Shown: positions 25,125 through 32,712 of the stretch, piece by piece
Numbering within the stretch: the first letter of the stretch is position 1
Layout: each line of letters starts with the position of its first letter
From: CAYMCO01 sp964388955
GTDB lineage: Bacteria > Chloroflexota > Anaerolineae > Anaerolineales > E44-bin32
DNA: 50,091 nt
Assembly (NCBI GenBank): GCA_964388955.1
Contig: CAYMCO010000038.1
Span: 1-50,091, forward strand
Direction of reading: 5' to 3'
Notes under the pieces: model-generated
The model's database searches: none
What the model saw: only the letters and a program-made list of their open reading frames with translations
What the model was told of the DNA's origin: nothing
Made by a program: the position numbers and the translations under genes

Positions 25125-27230
25125 ATGAACGAAGAGGAGAAGCAAGAAACCCTGCGGGAGTATCGGGAAGCCAAAGAACATGGAGAGTATTTCTTCCCGG
25201 ATGCCATTTTCCATGATGCGATCATCGGGCTCATCGTCTTCCTGGTTCTGGCCGGGCTGGCGATCTTCGTCGGGGCGCCATTGGAGGCGCGCGCCAATCC
25301 CGCAGATACGACCTACACCCCTCGCCCGGAGTGGTATTTCCTGTTCTTGTATCAGCTGCTGAAGTATTTCCCGGGGCAGCTCGAGGTCGTCGGGGTCTTC
25401 GTCATCCCGACCCTGATGATCCTGCTGCTGCTGGCGCTCCCCTTCCTGGATCGCAAGCGTCAGCGCCATTTCACCCACCGTCCGATCATCGTCGGCGCCA
25501 CGGCACTCGTCGCCAGCGGGATCCTGGCGCTCACGGGGTTGGCGCTGTCCGCCGCCCCACCCCCAGAACAGCAGGTGGGCGGGGATCAGACCGCCGCCCT
25601 CTACGCTGAGAACTGCGCCCCCTGCCACGGACCATCGATCCAGGTGGCCCCGGGCACGAATCTGCACGAGATCATCGCCAGCGGCAGACACGAAGAGGGC
25701 ATGCCGGCTTGGAATGCTGACCTGACCACCAACGAGATCGACGCGCTGGCGGGCTTCATCCTGTCCCCCGGTGGGAGCCGGCTATTCACGGAGAACTGCG
25801 CCCCGTGCCATGACCTTTCGGATCTGGTCGCCAGCGATCCACTGGAACTCAAGAAGGCCCTCGAGGGAGGGCCGGAATTTCCGCCCCACGAGGGTGTCGA
25901 CGTCCCACAGTGGAAGGAGACGTTGTCCGTGGAGCAGCGGACCAATTTGCTCAACTTCCTGGTGGCGCCGGATGGACAGCGCCTGTTCGCCATCAATTGC
26001 GCGCCCTGTCATGGTAAATCCGTCTCCGTAACAGGGGATGAGAGTGAGCTGCGGGACATCATCTCGCAGGGCGGCATGCACCTAGAAATGCCCCCATGGC
26101 GAGAACGGCTGACACAGGCACAGATCGACGAGTTGGCGGCCTACGTAGTCGACCCCGCCGGCTCGCCCGGGGCCAAGACCCTCTTCGAGGAGAACTGCGC
26201 CCGCTGCCACGGGGACCGCATCCCGGCCGCGGAAGACGTCCAACAAGCCGTGGCGATCATCGCCGGCGGGGGCCCGCATGAGACCATGCCTGTTTGGGGC
26301 GACATCCTGACCCCGGAGCAGTTGGATGCCTTGGTGGACTACACATTGCAGGCAGCCTCGGGCGCGCCCGTGGAAGAGGGCCAACGTCTTTTCGCCCAGT
26401 ACTGCGCCACCTGTCACGGTGAACTCGGCGAGGGTGGCCCCAACCCGACTCGCCCCGATGATATCATCGCGCCGATCAGCTCCGCCGAATACCTGAAGAC
26501 CCGCGACGATGCCACGCTGAAGGCCGTAATCTCCCAGGGCCAGCCCAACTTCGGCATGTCCCCCTTCAGCACCGCGTTCGGCGGCCCGCTTGATGAGGAG
26601 GATATCGACGCCATCGTGACGTTCATTCGCTCTTGGGAGCAGAATCCGCCCGTCGAACTGCCGCCGGAGGTGGCCGGCACAGAAGTCACCCTGAGTGGGC
26701 CGGATATCTATCAAGCGGTTTGCGCACAGTGCCACGGCGATGATGGGGAGGGAGGAATCGGTCCAGCGTTCGCCGATCCCAAATTCCAGTCCCAGTGGAC
26801 GGACCAGGAGATCTTCGACACCATCAACCTGGGCCACGAAGCCACGGTCATGATCGCCTGGGGTGAGATTCTCTCCGCTGAGCAAATCCACGAGCTGGTG
26901 CTGTATATCCGCCAACTCGGAAGCGGGCTGGAGGCGACCCCAGAAGGGCCGCCCTCCTTCTCCCAGGATATCCTGCCGATCTTCGCCCGGGAGTGCGCCG
27001 CCTGCCATGGGACACTGGGAGGCTGGGACTCTACGAGCTACCAGGCGGTGATGGAGACCGGCGCGAACACCCCCGTGGTGGTCCCGGGCAACGCCGAGGA
27101 TAGCTTGCTGGCCCAGAAGCTGCTGGGCACACAAACGATCGGCGGAGCCATGCCGCCCGGCGGCCAGCTCTCGGACGCCGAGATCCAACTGGTGATCGAC
27201 TGGATCAATGCGGGCGCGCCGGACAACTGA
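25125..27230 (+). CDS. qcrC: Subunit IV (PetD-like) fused to seven cytochrome c domains
   Basis: A 701-residue fusion. Residues 1-140 are subunit IV: three helices with the Qo-site motif PEWYFLFLYQLLKYFPG (68-84). The remainder is periplasmic and carries seven CXXCH motifs at 164, 225, 292, 358, 427, 533 and 624. The first five are closely spaced (62-69 residues apart) and look like tandem duplications. The last belongs to a planctomycete-type domain ending WINAGAP. Bacillus QcrC is a PetD-cytochrome c fusion with one haem, so seven is a large expansion. It starts 3 bp after the cytochrome b6 stop. It would act as a haem wire from the bc complex outward. Confidence 0.9.
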   Translation: MNEEEKQETLREYREAKEHGEYFFPDAIFHDAIIGLIVFLVLAGLAIFVGAPLEARANPADTTYTPRPEWYFLFLYQLLKYFPGQLEVVGVFVIPTLMILLLLALPFLDRKRQRHFTHRPIIVGATALVASGILALTGLALSAAPPPEQQVGGDQTAALYAENCAPCHGPSIQVAPGTNLHEIIASGRHEEGMPAWNADLTTNEIDALAGFILSPGGSRLFTENCAPCHDLSDLVASDPLELKKALEGGPEFPPHEGVDVPQWKETLSVEQRTNLLNFLVAPDGQRLFAINCAPCHGKSVSVTGDESELRDIISQGGMHLEMPPWRERLTQAQIDELAAYVVDPAGSPGAKTLFEENCARCHGDRIPAAEDVQQAVAIIAGGGPHETMPVWGDILTPEQLDALVDYTLQAASGAPVEEGQRLFAQYCATCHGELGEGGPNPTRPDDIIAPISSAEYLKTRDDATLKAVISQGQPNFGMSPFSTAFGGPLDEEDIDAIVTFIRSWEQNPPVELPPEVAGTEVTLSGPDIYQAVCAQCHGDDGEGGIGPAFADPKFQSQWTDQEIFDTINLGHEATVMIAWGEILSAEQIHELVLYIRQLGSGLEATPEGPPSFSQDILPIFARECAACHGTLGGWDSTSYQAVMETGANTPVVVPGNAEDSLLAQKLLGTQTIGGAMPPGGQLSDAEIQLVIDWINAGAPDN

Positions 27231-27291
27231 ACGCCCCTGGCCTGTGCGGGCGCCACACCGCGCGGGCTTCCATCAGCCGCTGCCGGCAAAA

Positions 27292-27322
27292 GGGTGCGTG
27301 CCCTCACGTGCTGCGCGCACCC
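27292..27322. repeat. Inverted repeat after the bc-complex operon
   Basis: GGGTGCG (27292-27298) and CGCACCC (27316-27322) can form a 7-bp stem 60 bp past the qcrC stop. There is no T-run, so it is at most a weak pause or processing site between the cytochrome genes and the kinase gene. The rest of the 200-bp gap holds nothing recognisable. Confidence 0.3.
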
Positions 27323-27433
27323 CCCAACACAGGATGACCTTCGCCTGCGGAACCGCCGCACGCACAGAGCGGGATGGCGGCCCAATGAGCGGGGGGTCGG
27401 AATCTAGCGCCTCACGCGTGAAGGACGTGCAGG

Positions 27434-28957
27434 GTGGAAAGGGAGCGAAGCGAATCTGCCGAGAGCGGGCGAAGCGTGGGTCGACGAAATGACGCCCCCA
27501 GCGGAGCCAACAGCAAGGCCAGGAGCCTGCGGGTCCGGGTAGCCCTGGCTGTCGCCGCGCCAATCTTCTTGGCGCTCTCCCTTCTTTCCCTTGTGAATTA
27601 CGCCCGCGAGCGCCGCATATTCCAGGACCAGCTGCAGCGCAGCGCCCAGCAGCTCGGCGAGGTCACCTTGGGCAGCCTGCGCCACGCCATGCTGGTCAAC
27701 GATCGAGGGCTCCTCGCACAAGTGGTGGACGACCTGGCCGCCGTTGAGAATGATGTGCTGCTCATACAGATCATCGATCTGGAACAACAGGTGCGGGTCG
27801 CCAGCGAGCATGAGTTGGTCGGGAACCGCCAGAGCACCCGCGCGGGCGGCTGCGAGGAATGCCACCGGCTTCCCCCGGCGGAGCGACCACGCACCATCCA
27901 TCTCCAATCCGCGCGACAGATACTGCGGATTTCCACACCCATACAGAATGAACCGGCTTGCTCTTCTTGCCACCAAGGCCAGGACGGCCATTTGGGGGTG
28001 ATGCTGATTGACATGTCCCTTGCGGATACCCAGCGACACACCCTGGGTGACCTGCAGTTGGATCTGGGAATCTCTTTGGCGGGCACGCTGGTTGTCAGCC
28101 TGTGCGTGTATTTCTTGGTCCATTGGTTGGTGGTCCGGCGTATCGAATCTTTCCGCCAGCCGCTGGCAGAGCTATCGCAGGGGAATCTGTCCGCCCGCCT
28201 CCCACTGCCGGATCGGGCGCGTGACGAATTGGACGAACTGGGAATCCGTTTCAACCACATGGCGGCCGACCTGCAGCGCCACGCCGCCGAGGAGGCCGAG
28301 CGCAGCGAGGTGCGCCAACGCGCCATCGTGGAGGAGCGTGAGCGCATCGCCCGCGAACTCCATGACGGCATGGCCCAACTCTTGGGTTATGTCAACACCA
28401 AGGTGATGGCTGTGCGGCTTCTCTTAAACGACGGCAGGATGGACGCCGCTAAGGGTCATTTGCTACAATTGGAGGAGGCGGCGCGGGAGCTCTTTTCTGA
28501 TCTGCGGGAGGCCATTCTGGGTTTGCGCCTCGCCAGCGCCAACAGCGAGGGCCTGGTGACGACCATCCGGGAGTTCACCGAAAAATTCAACCGCCTGAAC
28601 GATCTGTCGGTGGATCTTAGCGTCGATCCTGATCTGGAGGGCCTGTCCCTATCCCCGGATTGCGAATTGCAGGTGCTGCGCATCATCCAGGAGGCGCTCT
28701 CCAACGCCCGCAAGCACGCCCGGGCCTCACAGGCCTGGATCATCCTGACGCAAGAGGATGGGAGCATAGAGTTGACCATCGGCGATGATGGGATCGGATT
28801 CAACCCCGGAGAGATGGCGGACGACCCGCGAGCGGGCTTCGGCCTGACCTCGATGCGAGAGCGCGCTCAGGCTATCGGGGGAACGATTTCGGTGGACAGC
28901 GAACCCTTCGGCGGAACTCGCATCAGCTTGCGCATCCCCGTGCACCAGGAGCGCTGA
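27434..28957 (+). CDS. Haem-binding sensor histidine kinase (NarX-like)
   Basis: A 507-residue membrane kinase. TM1 (about 37-54) and TM2 (about 211-230) bracket a periplasmic sensor domain with two c-type haem motifs, CEECH (140-144) and CSSCH (176-180). A HAMP domain (about 231-285) follows, then a HisKA_3 dimerisation domain with phospho-acceptor His310 (ARELHDGMAQ), and a HATPase domain with N box QEALSNARKHA and glycine box DDGIGF. The GTG start at 27434 has AAGGA 8 nt upstream. It would sense redox state or a haem ligand in the periplasm. The response regulator gene follows 4 bp later. Confidence 0.9.
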   Translation: MERERSESAESGRSVGRRNDAPSGANSKARSLRVRVALAVAAPIFLALSLLSLVNYARERRIFQDQLQRSAQQLGEVTLGSLRHAMLVNDRGLLAQVVDDLAAVENDVLLIQIIDLEQQVRVASEHELVGNRQSTRAGGCEECHRLPPAERPRTIHLQSARQILRISTPIQNEPACSSCHQGQDGHLGVMLIDMSLADTQRHTLGDLQLDLGISLAGTLVVSLCVYFLVHWLVVRRIESFRQPLAELSQGNLSARLPLPDRARDELDELGIRFNHMAADLQRHAAEEAERSEVRQRAIVEERERIARELHDGMAQLLGYVNTKVMAVRLLLNDGRMDAAKGHLLQLEEAARELFSDLREAILGLRLASANSEGLVTTIREFTEKFNRLNDLSVDLSVDPDLEGLSLSPDCELQVLRIIQEALSNARKHARASQAWIILTQEDGSIELTIGDDGIGFNPGEMADDPRAGFGLTSMRERAQAIGGTISVDSEPFGGTRISLRIPVHQER

Positions 28958-28961
28958 TCGC

Positions 28962-29627
28962 ATGCGGGTGCTCGTGGCCGACGACCATTCCTTGTTTCGC
29001 GACGGCATCGTCTCACTCTTGGAGGCGGCGGGTTTCGAAGTCATCGATCAGGTCGGTGATGGGCGAGCAGCCGTCGAATCCGCGCGCATGCACCGACCGG
29101 ACCTTGTGCTGCTCGATATCACCATGCCCGGCAAGAGCGGGATCGACACGCTGCGGGAGCTCAAGTCGGAACTGCCCGAGGTGAAAGTCGTCATGCTCAC
29201 CGTCTCGGATGACGATGCGGACATCATCTCCGCCGTACGGGGCGGCGCGGACGGCTACCTGCTCAAGAACCTGAACGCTGATCAGTTCATCGAAATGCTC
29301 AACGAGCTGCGGGCGGGAAAGGCCGCCATCACCCGCGCCACCACCGCCCGACTCATGAAGGCACTTGCGGCCGAAAAGGCCCTCAGACCCCGGCTCACCG
29401 AGGACCTGACCGACCGGGAGCTGGAGTTGCTGGATCTGGTGGCCCAAGGCCTGTCCAACCGCGCCATCGCCCACTCGCTCGCCATCAGCGAGAACACCGT
29501 CAAGTATCACATGAAGAATGTCCTGGCGAAGCTCGACGTGCAGAACCGGGCAGAGGCCGTGGCGCGCGCCATCCATCTTGGGCTGATCGATGCCGACACG
29601 CCCGGCAGCCCGACATCCGTCCTGTGA
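28962..29627 (+). CDS. NarL/FixJ-family response regulator
   Basis: A 221-residue regulator paired with the haem-sensing kinase. It has a receiver domain with acidic pair Asp7-Asp8, phospho-acceptor Asp52 (LVLLDITMPG), and conserved Thr/Lys (MLTVSDDD, YLLKN). The LuxR-type HTH starts near 147 with LTDRELELLDLVAQGLSNRA and ends ENTVKYHMKNVLAKL. Such regulators bind short inverted repeats; the NarL-like palindrome at 29645-29662 lies 18 bp downstream of its stop, upstream of the following genes. Confidence 0.94.
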   Translation: MRVLVADDHSLFRDGIVSLLEAAGFEVIDQVGDGRAAVESARMHRPDLVLLDITMPGKSGIDTLRELKSELPEVKVVMLTVSDDDADIISAVRGGADGYLLKNLNADQFIEMLNELRAGKAAITRATTARLMKALAAEKALRPRLTEDLTDRELELLDLVAQGLSNRAIAHSLAISENTVKYHMKNVLAKLDVQNRAEAVARAIHLGLIDADTPGSPTSVL

Positions 29628-29644
29628 CATTCTTCACTTATGGC

Positions 29645-29662
29645 CCTACCCAAATGGGTAGG
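29645..29662. promoter_or_regulatory. NarL-like perfect palindrome
   Basis: CCTACCCA-AA-TGGGTAGG has 8-bp arms around a 2-nt centre. The half-site TACCCA fits the NarL heptamer TACYYMT, although the classical NarL 7-2-7 spacing is shortened here. It lies between the response regulator gene and the receiver-like gene, suggesting local autoregulation or control of the 29768-31342 genes. Confidence 0.5.
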
Positions 29663-29767
29663 TTGGAAGCGGTTTCTTCCCCACCCGATCGTGGTTCCCG
29701 ATTTCACCCCTGAGAGGCTGTCGAGCTTTCTCATCTTCCATTAATCTATAGCCTGGGTCACATCGGC

Positions 29768-30151
29768 ATGCTCATCCCACGCACCGGGGGCGGAATGCCT
29801 GGTTATCGTGTCGCAGTGCTGTCCAATCGATCGCTGTTCGCCACAGGCGCTGCCGCCCGCCTACGCCAACTGCCGGAGCGGTTTGAGATCATCGAAATGG
29901 ACCCGAAGGATCCAGAGGTGCTGGAGAAGCTTGCCGCTCTGAGTCCCACCGCGGTGATCGTGGACTCGGAAGATGACGAGCTGGCGCAGCGCGTTCCGTT
30001 GAGTCGATTGCTCAGCTCGCTGCCCAATCTGACCATCATCCGCCTCGATCCGAAGAGCGACCAGATCCAGGTTGTGACCAGCAAGCAGCGCCGCGCCGGG
30101 ACCACGGAGGACCTGGTGCAGGCGTTGAGAGGGGGCTCTGGAGTGGAGTGA
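29768..30151 (+). CDS. Degenerate receiver-like protein (pseudo-receiver)
   Basis: A 127-residue protein that aligns by pattern with response-regulator receiver domains: a beta1 strand YRVAVLSNRSLFATGAA, and TAVIVDSEDDE at the beta3/phospho-site position. The usual beta1 acidic pair is missing (LSNRS instead of VDDxx), so normal Mg-dependent phosphorylation is unlikely. No output domain is present. Start is uncertain: the first ATG (29768) or the internal ATG at 29795 (MPGYRV), which has GGGGGCGGA just upstream. Located between a two-component pair and a multihaem lipoprotein, it may be a non-phosphorylated regulatory adaptor. Confidence 0.65.
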   Translation: MLIPRTGGGMPGYRVAVLSNRSLFATGAAARLRQLPERFEIIEMDPKDPEVLEKLAALSPTAVIVDSEDDELAQRVPLSRLLSSLPNLTIIRLDPKSDQIQVVTSKQRRAGTTEDLVQALRGGSGVE

Positions 30152-30247
30152 GACGCCCCGATGTCCTTGGCACCGGCCGCGTCACAAACCGGCTCATCGC
30201 TAGGGAAAGAAAGGAGCGAGCTTATCGAGTAAAACGACGCACGTTCT

Positions 30248-30271
30248 GCAAAGCAATTTGCCTGGCTTTGC
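30248..30271 (+). repeat. Leader hairpin before the hexaheme lipoprotein
   Basis: GCAAAGC (30248-30254) and GCTTTGC (30265-30271) form a perfect 7-bp stem with a 10-nt loop that itself contains GCAATTTGC symmetry. It ends 30 nt before the start codon and may be an operator or part of a structured 5' leader. I compared it by eye with the c-di-GMP-I riboswitch and it does not match. Confidence 0.35.
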
Positions 30272-30301
30272 TTGAGAGATCATCAAGAGGAGAATATCTA
30301 T

Positions 30302-31342
30302 ATGCATAAGAGAAAGCTGATCATATATCTGGCCCTGCTGGGGGTCGCCATCCTTTTGGCCGCCTGTGCAGGTCCGCAGGGAGCAGAAGGCCCTGCCGGA
30401 CCTGCCGGTCCTGCGGGCCCGCAGGGGCCGGAAGGCCCAGCCGGTCCGGCAGGGGAAATGGTGACCGCCACCGATCTGTCCTGCACCCAGTGTCACAACG
30501 ACACGGACGTGCTGGTGGGGAAGGAAGTGGCATGGGAAGAATCCGTGCACGGGAGCGGCACCGCGACCGCATATGCGGGCAGCCGGGCTTCGTGCACTGG
30601 ATGCCACTCCGGCGGCGGCTTCAGCGAGCGGATCGCGGCGGGAATCACCAATCCGGATTTGGTTGAGTCCGCCAATCCGAATCCGAGCCGCCCTGATTGC
30701 CGGGCCTGCCACCAGATCCACACCACCTACACCGCCCAAGACTGGGCACTCGAGACCACAGACCCGGTGCCACTATATGCCTTTGAGGGCGTGACCTTCG
30801 ACGGCGGCGAGGGCAACCTGTGCGCCAACTGCCACCAGCCGCGCCGGGCCTTCCCCGAAGCGGTGGACGGCATGGTCGAGGTCACCAGCACCCACTGGGG
30901 GCCGCACCACGGCCCGCAGAGCGCCATGCTGCTCGGGGTCGCCGGCGCGGGTGATGTGCAAGGCAGCCCCAGCTCGCACGCCAGCATGGTGGAGAACACC
31001 TGCGTGACCTGCCATATGGGCGTTGGCAACCGGCACACCTTCGAACCAGACGTCTCAGCCTGCCAGGAATGCCACTCGGGCGCCGAGAGCTTCGACATCA
31101 ACGGCGTGCAAACCGAGGTGCAGGGCATGCTGGATGAGCTGGAGACGGCTCTGGTCGACGCGGGTTGGCTGGATGAGGAGGGCCACCCGGCTGTGACCTC
31201 TATCCCAGAGGCCGAAGCGGCGGCCTTGTGGAACTGGATCTACATCGCCCACGAGGACAAGAGTCTGGGTGTTCACAACTCAACTTACACCAAGGCCTTG
31301 CTCGAAGCATCACTCCAGGCGATGGGGGTGGGCGGTCAATAG
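30302..31342 (+). CDS. Hexaheme lipoprotein with collagen-like stalk
   Basis: A 346-residue cell-surface cytochrome. The lipoprotein signal ends LLAAC (Cys22). Residues 24-52 are a collagen-like run of G-X-Y triplets rich in Pro/Ala. Six CXXCH motifs follow at 61, 98, 133, 174, 234 and 254, with additional histidines in HWGPHHGP (198-205) that may be distal ligands. A helical domain of about 85 residues closes the protein. ATG 30302 has AGAGGAG 10 nt upstream. The collagen-like stalk would hold the haem domain away from the membrane, a sensible position for contact with an external partner. A strong terminator follows. Confidence 0.9.
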   Translation: MHKRKLIIYLALLGVAILLAACAGPQGAEGPAGPAGPAGPQGPEGPAGPAGEMVTATDLSCTQCHNDTDVLVGKEVAWEESVHGSGTATAYAGSRASCTGCHSGGGFSERIAAGITNPDLVESANPNPSRPDCRACHQIHTTYTAQDWALETTDPVPLYAFEGVTFDGGEGNLCANCHQPRRAFPEAVDGMVEVTSTHWGPHHGPQSAMLLGVAGAGDVQGSPSSHASMVENTCVTCHMGVGNRHTFEPDVSACQECHSGAESFDINGVQTEVQGMLDELETALVDAGWLDEEGHPAVTSIPEAEAAALWNWIYIAHEDKSLGVHNSTYTKALLEASLQAMGVGGQ

Positions 31343-31370
31343 ACCTCCCGCACCCGGCACGAAACACAGA

Positions 31371-31404
31371 AACGGGGCTGCTCCGGCAGCCCCGTTTTGT
31401 TCTT
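31371..31404 (+). terminator. Intrinsic terminator after the hexaheme lipoprotein
   Basis: AACGGGGCTGC and GCAGCCCCGTT form an 11-bp GC-rich stem with a TCCG tetraloop, followed by TTGTTCTT. It is a clean rho-independent terminator 28 bp after the stop codon and separates the plus-strand run from the convergent NrfD operon. Confidence 0.9.
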
Positions 31405-31461
31405 CCACAGGGGATCAAGCCCAATGGCCAGCCTCCCCTAGCGCCGCCCGGATTCCTCTTG

Positions 31462-32712
31462 CTAATCCGCCCCCATCCAGGACACCCCCGGGCTCCGGGC
31501 CAATTCGGGCTCGTGGCCCACCTGCTGCGTGTGGTCCACCACTTTCAGGTAGCGGACCCCGAGGGTGAAGGCCGCCAACCCATAGGCGACCACCCCTGCG
31601 CCGGTGAGGATCTCGATCAGCGAAGGCACGTAGCTGGTATAGCGGGCGACGATCGCTTGGGGTAAGTAGGTCAGCACCACCATTTGGCCAACCATGGTCG
31701 TATCCCAGCGATGAGCCACGATTCCCAGTGCCACCAAAGCCAACGCAATCATGCGCAGGATCGGCTTCCGCCGCAGGCTGTCTTTGAGCAGAACGACGGC
31801 CGGGAAAACCGCGCCCAAGAGGATCTCCCCAAGCCAGAAGTTGACTGCCAGTGGCCCTTGAGTGAGCAGATGGAGCCCTTCGGTCTGCCCCGGCTGGTAA
31901 GTATATGTCATGGCGAAGGTGTCCCAGAAACGGAAATATAGATAGAAGACCAGCGCCCAGCCCACAAACTTGGACATCTGGTTGAGCAACTTGTCGTCCA
32001 CCTTCGCCCTGGGCGTGAGGCGCGCCGCCAGCATGGAGGCGAAGATCGTGAACGCCGATCCTGCCACGATGGCGGACACGATGAACAGAACGGACAGCCC
32101 CGGACGCAGCCAGATCGGTCGCGCCTTGAGCACCCCGTAGGTCGCCCCAAGAGATGATTGATGCAGCATGGATAGGCCCAGCCCGGCGACCGCCAGAACT
32201 GGGGCCAGACGATGCACGCCCTCCAATCTCTCGGCAATCTTGGGCAAGCGCTCCCGCAGCCAGGCTGCGTTTGCGACAATGGGAGCAGCCTCCAGGCTGA
32301 GCACCCCGAGATAGAGGGTGATGCACATGGAGACCTCCCACAGCAGCGAGTGCGGGTTCCAAAAGACCAATGCGTGCCAGAAGCGGTCCGGCCGACCGAT
32401 ATCCACCATCAGGGTCAGCAGCGCCATGCTGTACCCGATCAGACCGATGAACACCGCCGTGCGCGCCACCTTCTGGAGGTGTTTCAACCCCAAGAGGTAC
32501 ACGGCTGCGCTCAGGGTGAACGCCCCTGCACTCAACGCGATGGAGGATAGGTCGACGGTGATCCACAAGCCCCATGGCACCAGATCGGTCAGATTGGTGA
32601 CCACCAGGCCTTTTGTGAATACAATTCCCGCCGCGGCCAGGCCGACCACCATCACCGTCGCCAAGGCGGCCATCCATATAGTGAAGCGTGAGATCCGTCG
32701 TTCCCCTCTCAT
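31462..32712 (-). CDS. nrfD: NrfD/PsrC-family quinone-interacting membrane subunit
   Basis: A 416-residue protein with about nine or ten helices, of the NrfD/PsrC/HybB family that exchanges electrons between the quinone pool and an iron-sulfur subunit. Helix 1 (about 13-33) is followed by the VPWGLWITVDLSSIALSAGA motif typical of the family and by DIGRPDRFWHALVFWNPHS. The start overlaps the ferredoxin gene stop (ATGA). With the ferredoxin and octaheme genes it forms an Nrf-like or alternative-complex-III-like module without a molybdopterin subunit. Confidence 0.93.
   Translation of the reverse strand: MRGERRISRFTIWMAALATVMVVGLAAAGIVFTKGLVVTNLTDLVPWGLWITVDLSSIALSAGAFTLSAAVYLLGLKHLQKVARTAVFIGLIGYSMALLTLMVDIGRPDRFWHALVFWNPHSLLWEVSMCITLYLGVLSLEAAPIVANAAWLRERLPKIAERLEGVHRLAPVLAVAGLGLSMLHQSSLGATYGVLKARPIWLRPGLSVLFIVSAIVAGSAFTIFASMLAARLTPRAKVDDKLLNQMSKFVGWALVFYLYFRFWDTFAMTYTYQPGQTEGLHLLTQGPLAVNFWLGEILLGAVFPAVVLLKDSLRRKPILRMIALALVALGIVAHRWDTTMVGQMVVLTYLPQAIVARYTSYVPSLIEILTGAGVVAYGLAAFTLGVRYLKVVDHTQQVGHEPELARSPGVSWMGAD

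Noticed and set aside
24264..25691. Long open frame on the minus strand across the Rieske and cytochrome b genes
   Set aside because: It is antisense to three well-supported genes, has low-complexity Gln/Asp/Arg-rich composition and no recognisable domain. It is a by-product of GC-rich codon usage.
26082..27188. Minus-strand open frame opposite the seven-haem tail
   Set aside because: Antisense to repeated CXXCH coding sequence, which keeps the opposite strand open by chance.
30180..30301. c-di-GMP riboswitch before the hexaheme lipoprotein
   Set aside because: There is a hairpin and a GACGCA string, but the conserved GEMM-I core order is not met.
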